Part shown: positions 59,084 to 64,000 of the stretch, piece by piece
Position numbering within the stretch: position 1 is the stretch's first letter
How the letters are laid out: each line of letters begins with the position of its first letter
From: Burhinus oedicnemus
Taxonomy: Eukaryota > Chordata > Aves > Charadriiformes > Burhinidae
Direction of reading: 5' to 3'
Assembly: GCA_008921705.1 (NCBI GenBank)
Contig: VFFE01006710.1
Span: 1,456,461-1,520,460 of the forward strand
Length of the DNA: 64,000 nt
Made by a program: the position numbers and the translations under genes
The notes under the pieces: generated by a model
The model's database searches: none
The model's input: only the letters and a program-made list of their open reading frames with translations
Told to the model about the DNA's origin: nothing

Positions 59084-61051
59084 GGTAGGTGTGGACAGGA
59101 GCTACTTGTCTTCACAGCATGAGTCAGTAGCCAAGGCAGGTTACTGATCCTCAGGTCTCTCCTTTAGCCTCTTTGCTCTGGCACAGCAATGTCCTGCAGG
59201 GTTTGACCATACCTGTTCCTTGCACACCTGGACACACTCACCGCAGACCGGGTCTCACCTCCTCAGTGTCCATTTGTAGCATTACTGGCTCCTGCACCAC
59301 GACCATGATGAGTAGGAAGGAACCTGGCAGCCAGTCATGCTGCTCTCCCAACACGCCTGGCACAAGCTGTCCTCTCCCATTTATAGTGCCATTGATTTTC
59401 CTCCTGCCTACCTCTCCTGCAGGCACGGCGCTGGGCTCTGTTCTCCAGCCCCTGGGGCTGCCCTGCCGGTCCCCCTGGCTCCCCGGCTGCCCATGGTTCT
59501 CACAGGGCTTCGCAGAGCAGCATTGAGACCTGGAAGCAGAGAGGACACTGCTGCCTGCTCACCTCCAACCCCATGCAAGAGCTAAATCAGCTGGCAAGGC
59601 ATGTTTTCACCTTGTTCTTCAAGGACAGCCAGGAGAGGGGCTTTTTTCCTCTAAACCAGCATGAATTCAAGGCAGGAGTTCACATCCAGTTACAGGCACA
59701 ATAAGCATATGTGCTTGCATCTCAGCTAGAAACTATGGCCCAGCTCTTCCCAAGCTCACTTTTCCATCTGTGGCAAGAAATTCCCACCTGGCCTGCAGCT
59801 AACCAGCACAGCTGGAGTTACTGCTGCTTTCAGATCCATCCTCAGAGGGGAATTTAGTGGAGTCTCTGCTGATTCCACCAACGCCATATCTGACCTGCAC
59901 AGGGCAGAGGCTGAAGGTGTTGCTTAAGCTCTCCCTAGCTAGTATTTACTAAACATGAGGGGAGAAAAAAATTGTGCAGGCATCCTCTCAGGCCTCCTGA
60001 TACCACAACTCATAGCTGTTTATTTCATAACTGCCAGCAACCCTTTTATATCTTCCCAGAAACAATAGTCAGTCTTTTGTCCAGCCAAAGTGCATGACCC
60101 TCTGTGATCTTTACATCAGTGCCTGATGCCCGATTTGGCAGGTATGGATTCACAGACCCTCCCAGGGCCAGTAATGGCTTGAGCAGAGTGATCACAGAGT
60201 CTGTGAACAAGCCCCTTTCACATCCCACAGAGAACCTGGCAGGGATCATAATCCAGAGCTTAACAGCCCGGCAGATCTCAAAGCCCTTAACACAGGCAAA
60301 TAGGATATCTCTGTTTAATGGAAGGGCACGGGGACAAAGATATACATCTCCTTCAGGCACCTAATGGGCTCTGAAACCAGAGTCGCACCACCATCCAGGC
60401 ACAGAAGTATGGCCAGATGTTGGCTCTCCTGGTTATCTCCTGGTTGCCCCCATCGTTTCCGCAGTGGCTGCACCACACTAATACCTACTACAGGAGGGAG
60501 TGTGATAGCGTTTCCTGTGTGCAAGGTGAAAACCTTGAAAACCTGCTTAGACCTCGCTGCTTTTGATCACTATCAGCGTCTTTCTGCACCCTCTCAGAGA
60601 GCACCACAGCTTGCTGGCAGTGCTCCCATTTCAAGAGCATCCTGTCTTACCCGTACCTCTGGGTCACCAGCGTGTTGTGTAGCTGAGTGTTGCTTTGCAT
60701 GAGTCCCTGCTCCCGGAGGCTCTGCGATGCTCTGTTTTTAATCAGAGCCCAAATTTCTTCCCCCTTATACTGATTTGTGATTCTAAAAGTGGCCAAGATT
60801 CACAGCTTCCTTTTTGGCTTCTCAAGGGTGTAATCTCACCCACGACAGAGAAATCTAATTAAACCTCATCAACCTCAGTGCAATGACACTGCCTTTACCC
60901 AGCTGTAACTCCAAAAAGCAACTGGCCATTCATTTCATACCATGTTTCAAATACTTCAGCACACAACTTTTGCTTCTGCTTCCTTTTTTTCATTTGACAC
61001 AAATTAATCTTTATTCTATATCCTGTTCACACACTAAAATGTGGGTTTCAG

Positions 61052-61068
61052 AAAAAAAAAAAAAAAAA
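61052..61068 (+). repeat. A17 homopolymer
   Basis: Seventeen consecutive A, followed by GAAAC and a T7 run. Confidence 0.9.
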
Positions 61069-61397
61069 GAAACTTTTTTTGGCTTGAAGAAGGCAAAAAG
61101 GATTGAGGTTCACAATCCCACCTCCAAGCCAAAAACTGTAGCCCTCCACAATTACCCTGCCTCTGGCGCGGTGGCAAGATCTCCCACGCTGCCTCCCGCT
61201 CCTCCTGGGCAGTCCTGCGGGATTTATCTGCCCCCTTCCATTCCAAGTGCCTGACTCCTCCGGCATTTCTGCTCACCTCCCACGTTACAGGCGACTGGGA
61301 CCTTTCCGCCCTGTCCTCATCTGCTCTCTGGCGAAAGGCGAGACTCTCCTTTCCCCTTCAGAAAGCCCAGTTTCCACCTCCCATCCCAAGGCTTTGC

Positions 61398-61411
61398 AAA
61401 AAAAAAAAAAA
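61398..61411 (+). repeat. A14 homopolymer
   Basis: Fourteen consecutive A in GC-rich surroundings. Confidence 0.9.
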
Positions 61412-64000
61412 GTCCGAGCTGTGGAGCTCCAGGGCACGCATAACACTGCCTGGTTGAAAGCCTGTTGTCCCCACGCCAGGTACTCAGAGCAGCCAGAGCA
61501 CACAGAGCCCTGCTGAGTTCCTCTAATTGAAAAGCATTTGCCTTATCTGCCTTCTCCCTCCTCCGACCATCAGAAGATCCCCCAAAAAACCTCCAAGACC
61601 AATCAGGGGTACCAATTTGGAGATCACCCCTGTAAAATAGAGGTGAGACATCAAGCCAGGGACCTGCACCGGCTTTAATTCAGCTATCTGAGGAAGCAGC
61701 TCACCCCACAGCCAAGCCACCAGATCACACGCTTCACCTGGCTCTGTGCACAGTGCCCCGCTGTGTCTTCACAACTCACTTGACCACAGCTAGATGATAA
61801 AAGCTGGCCAGTGTGGACAGGCACACTTGCACACTGCTGTCTTGGTGTACGGTGGCTCCCCGAGGGTCCAAGGCAGCCCCCCTTGCTGGGGCAGGCTCCA
61901 GCTGCCTCACTTGAGCAGGGTATCAGGCCATGCCCCCAGAGAACCACAAACCTGCCAGCTGCAAAGGGCTTTTCCGCACTCGAACACATAGAGGTTTGTG
62001 CATGCAGTGTCTTCTCAAACCTTCAGAACAAAAGCCAGCACCCCACTAATAAGCTTTGCATGGGTATCTCCAGCAGCGGCTGTCTGGGAAATATCAGCTA
62101 TTTCCAGCCACAGGACTGAAGGCAGCTATCACCGTCCTGCTTGTTATCAAGCTCCTTCAATGCAAAGAGACTGGTGTGGTTGCATCTTCTTAATGGTTTT
62201 AATTTTCATGACGTAAAAGAAAATTGATCTTTCTCTTCTTTCTCTCAGGCCCACTGGAAGCTGAGCTCAGTGCAGGAGCAGCTTTTGCTTCTTTACTTAT
62301 GAGTAATGCAAGTTTGAACTCAGTTCTCAAAATATGTCTCACCAGCCAGGAGCTGCTAGACTCTAGTTATTCTTAGCCCCCAAGTCACTGTGATAAAAAG
62401 CTAAACGCAAGTGATTTCCAACAAAAAACCATATTGAAATGAAAATATTTATCATACTGCTTCTGGAAATGAGAAAAGGCTCTTCATTTTCAGGGCAAAC
62501 AAGACACTGTTTCTATAAGAAACCACTTCAAGGCTGATGTTTACTCATCTGGACTTTCTGGAGTGAAAGATGAGTGCTAAGTTCTTATAAGGGACCCTGC
62601 GTCCGTCCTTCCATCTGGGAGCTCCTCTACACATTTGATGGGAAATTCACAGACCAAGCGGAGCAGCTGCACCAGACACACGTGGCCCCAGTGCAGAGGA
62701 GCTGCTGTGGTACAATACTGCCCATGAACGTGCTGCACCTGCAGGGAGGGAATGGAAAGAAGTCATCAAATGAGTAAATCCTGTGCCCAGCATGTGAGAT
62801 GGGACAAATCTGCTGTTTTGACTTGGCAGTGTCTTACACCAGCATAACTACCTCTAGTAGGATGAGCTCAGTGGAGAAACGGGCCCTTTTCTGGCAGAGC
62901 TGTTGATGTGGGTAGGAGACGTGAGCTGTCCATTCCCCATTCATTTACAGCTCCATTCATGGAGTTGGAAAATAAGAGCTCAGCACCTACACAGCTCCCC
63001 AGCTTTTGTCTTACAAATTTGGCAGATAATGCCAAGCTGAAGTTTTTGGGCTCGTCATTTTAAAAGCTGATGACAGATTTAAAGACCAGTTTTCCTAAGC
63101 CCTGCGCAGATTTCTTAATAAATAAAAGAAAATTGAAGTGAGTATAACAAAAGATCTCTCTGCCTGCATGTCTCACACTGCTTACATCCTTAGAGCATCA
63201 CAGCTACGGCAATACTTGGCTACATGAATATTCAGGGAGTCCGCAGCAGCTTTCAGCAGCATTGGCAGGATCTGGTCTGACTTCCTACAGGATGGCCTTT
63301 GGGATTCAGGTCTTCCTCTGCTCTGGGCAAGAGTTATGGCTCTGCAGCTAAGAACAGGCCAACGTTGCTGTGGTTTGTAGGATCTGTGCTGTGCAACCGG
63401 AAGGCACGTCATGGACTGCTCATCCTTAAGATTTGGCAGCCTGAAATGAGCCACCTTTAGTGTTTAGTCCAGCCACACCAAGAAGCCCTGTTGGGGAAGG
63501 CAGGGCCCAGTGCTGCTGGCCCACCTGCCATCCTTCAGGTGTGATTCTTCTGAGACCTGTGTGAGACCCAGGCACCAAAAGGTGACACTGGAAATGTCTT
63601 TCCAGTTTTCCCTCTTGGGCCAGCTTCTGCTGCCAGCGAGGCAAAGGGCAAAGCTCCCCCAGTCTCTACCGCCACACTTCTCCCTCCTGTTTTCACCAGC
63701 TTCAGGTCCCCTCTGGTCCCTGTCTGCCAGATACTCAGAAGACAGGCAGCACTTAAAATTTTATTAAGAGATCGGAGGCCCAGACCCAGGGATCTTCATT
63801 GCATCTGCAACGAGTTTCCCTGGGCACACAAGCACAAGTGCTGCTTTGGCTTTGCAGCTGTTGACAAAAGCCCCCTGCGATGACCCATCCTTCATTCCAG
63901 GAGAATGTCAGGAGAGGGCTGATTTGTCCAACCTGAAGCAATTCACTGCCAAGGCCATGAACATGATGTTCACTCTTTATCAAAAAACAGTCGGGTGAAG

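Larger units (their letters stand above)
57311..64000. other. single-copy DNA, no recognised gene
   Basis: The largest frame is 220 codons (57989-58651, +), which starts with non-ATG repeats of a 21-bp duplication and is overlapped by several open minus frames. At 60046-60364 both strands are open at once (104 codons minus, 86 plus). None has a recognised domain. No transposon is identified; simple repeats are listed separately. Confidence 0.6.

Noticed and set aside
62221..62260. Strong acceptor-like tract ending TTTCTCTCAG at 62248
   Set aside because: No matching donor or clearly open segment follows that would define an exon.
1..64000. tRNA, rRNA, CRISPR array, operons or bacterial signals
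   Set aside because: None seen on reading; the CR1 and LTR content shows vertebrate (bird) DNA, so prokaryotic feature types do not apply.

Overview
The window looks like intergenic or intronic DNA from a bird. The strongest evidence is three CR1 LINE fragments whose 3' ends carry the CR1 octamer tail (ATTCTATG-type repeats, no poly-A tail). One of them is interrupted by an avian-type solo LTR. I recognise no complete cellular protein-coding gene, rRNA, tRNA, known microRNA or CRISPR array. Recognised transposon DNA is only about 1.9 kb of 64 kb, which fits a repeat-poor bird genome. The species and the neighbouring genes cannot be named from this sequence.

Layout: 1-8.9 kb is AT-leaning single-copy DNA with two stretches that look like conserved non-coding elements (about 2.94-3.88 kb and 8.55-8.91 kb). 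From 9 to 29 kb it is featureless single-copy DNA, apart from a homeodomain-core cluster at 17.17 kb, a long open minus-strand frame at 20.05-20.64 kb and an AT-rich block at 20.70-20.96 kb. From 29 to 38 kb there are more enhancer-like AT-rich blocks (30.15, 32.56, 35.2 and 37.38 kb), a tiny CR1 tail at 34.15 kb and an unusual 680-nt open stretch ending at a strong splice donor (36.285-36.966 kb). A clear CpG island of about 0.4 kb lies at 41.28-41.70 kb and is the best promoter candidate. From 44.9 to 57 kb come a second CR1 tail, an 85-bp A-rich tract at 48.56 kb, and the main mobile element: a 5'-truncated CR1 with a decayed reverse-transcriptase frame (54.93-56.45 kb), split by a 361-bp LTR flanked by a perfect 5-bp target duplication. 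From 56.4 to 64 kb it is again single-copy DNA with one enhancer-like block.

How the parts work together: the transposons are dead. The only functional signals I can argue for are regulatory, namely the CpG island and the AT-rich homeodomain/POU-motif blocks. Any gene here would have to be a long non-coding RNA started at the CpG island or a few scattered exons of a large gene; candidate exon boundaries are listed at low confidence. Most long open frames are compositional, especially in GC-rich parts where both strands are open. I found no convincing new biological system. The best leads are the CpG island without a recognised gene, the open stretch at 36.3-37.0 kb, the nested CR1/LTR with datable order of events, and a one-sided excess of long A-runs on the plus strand.
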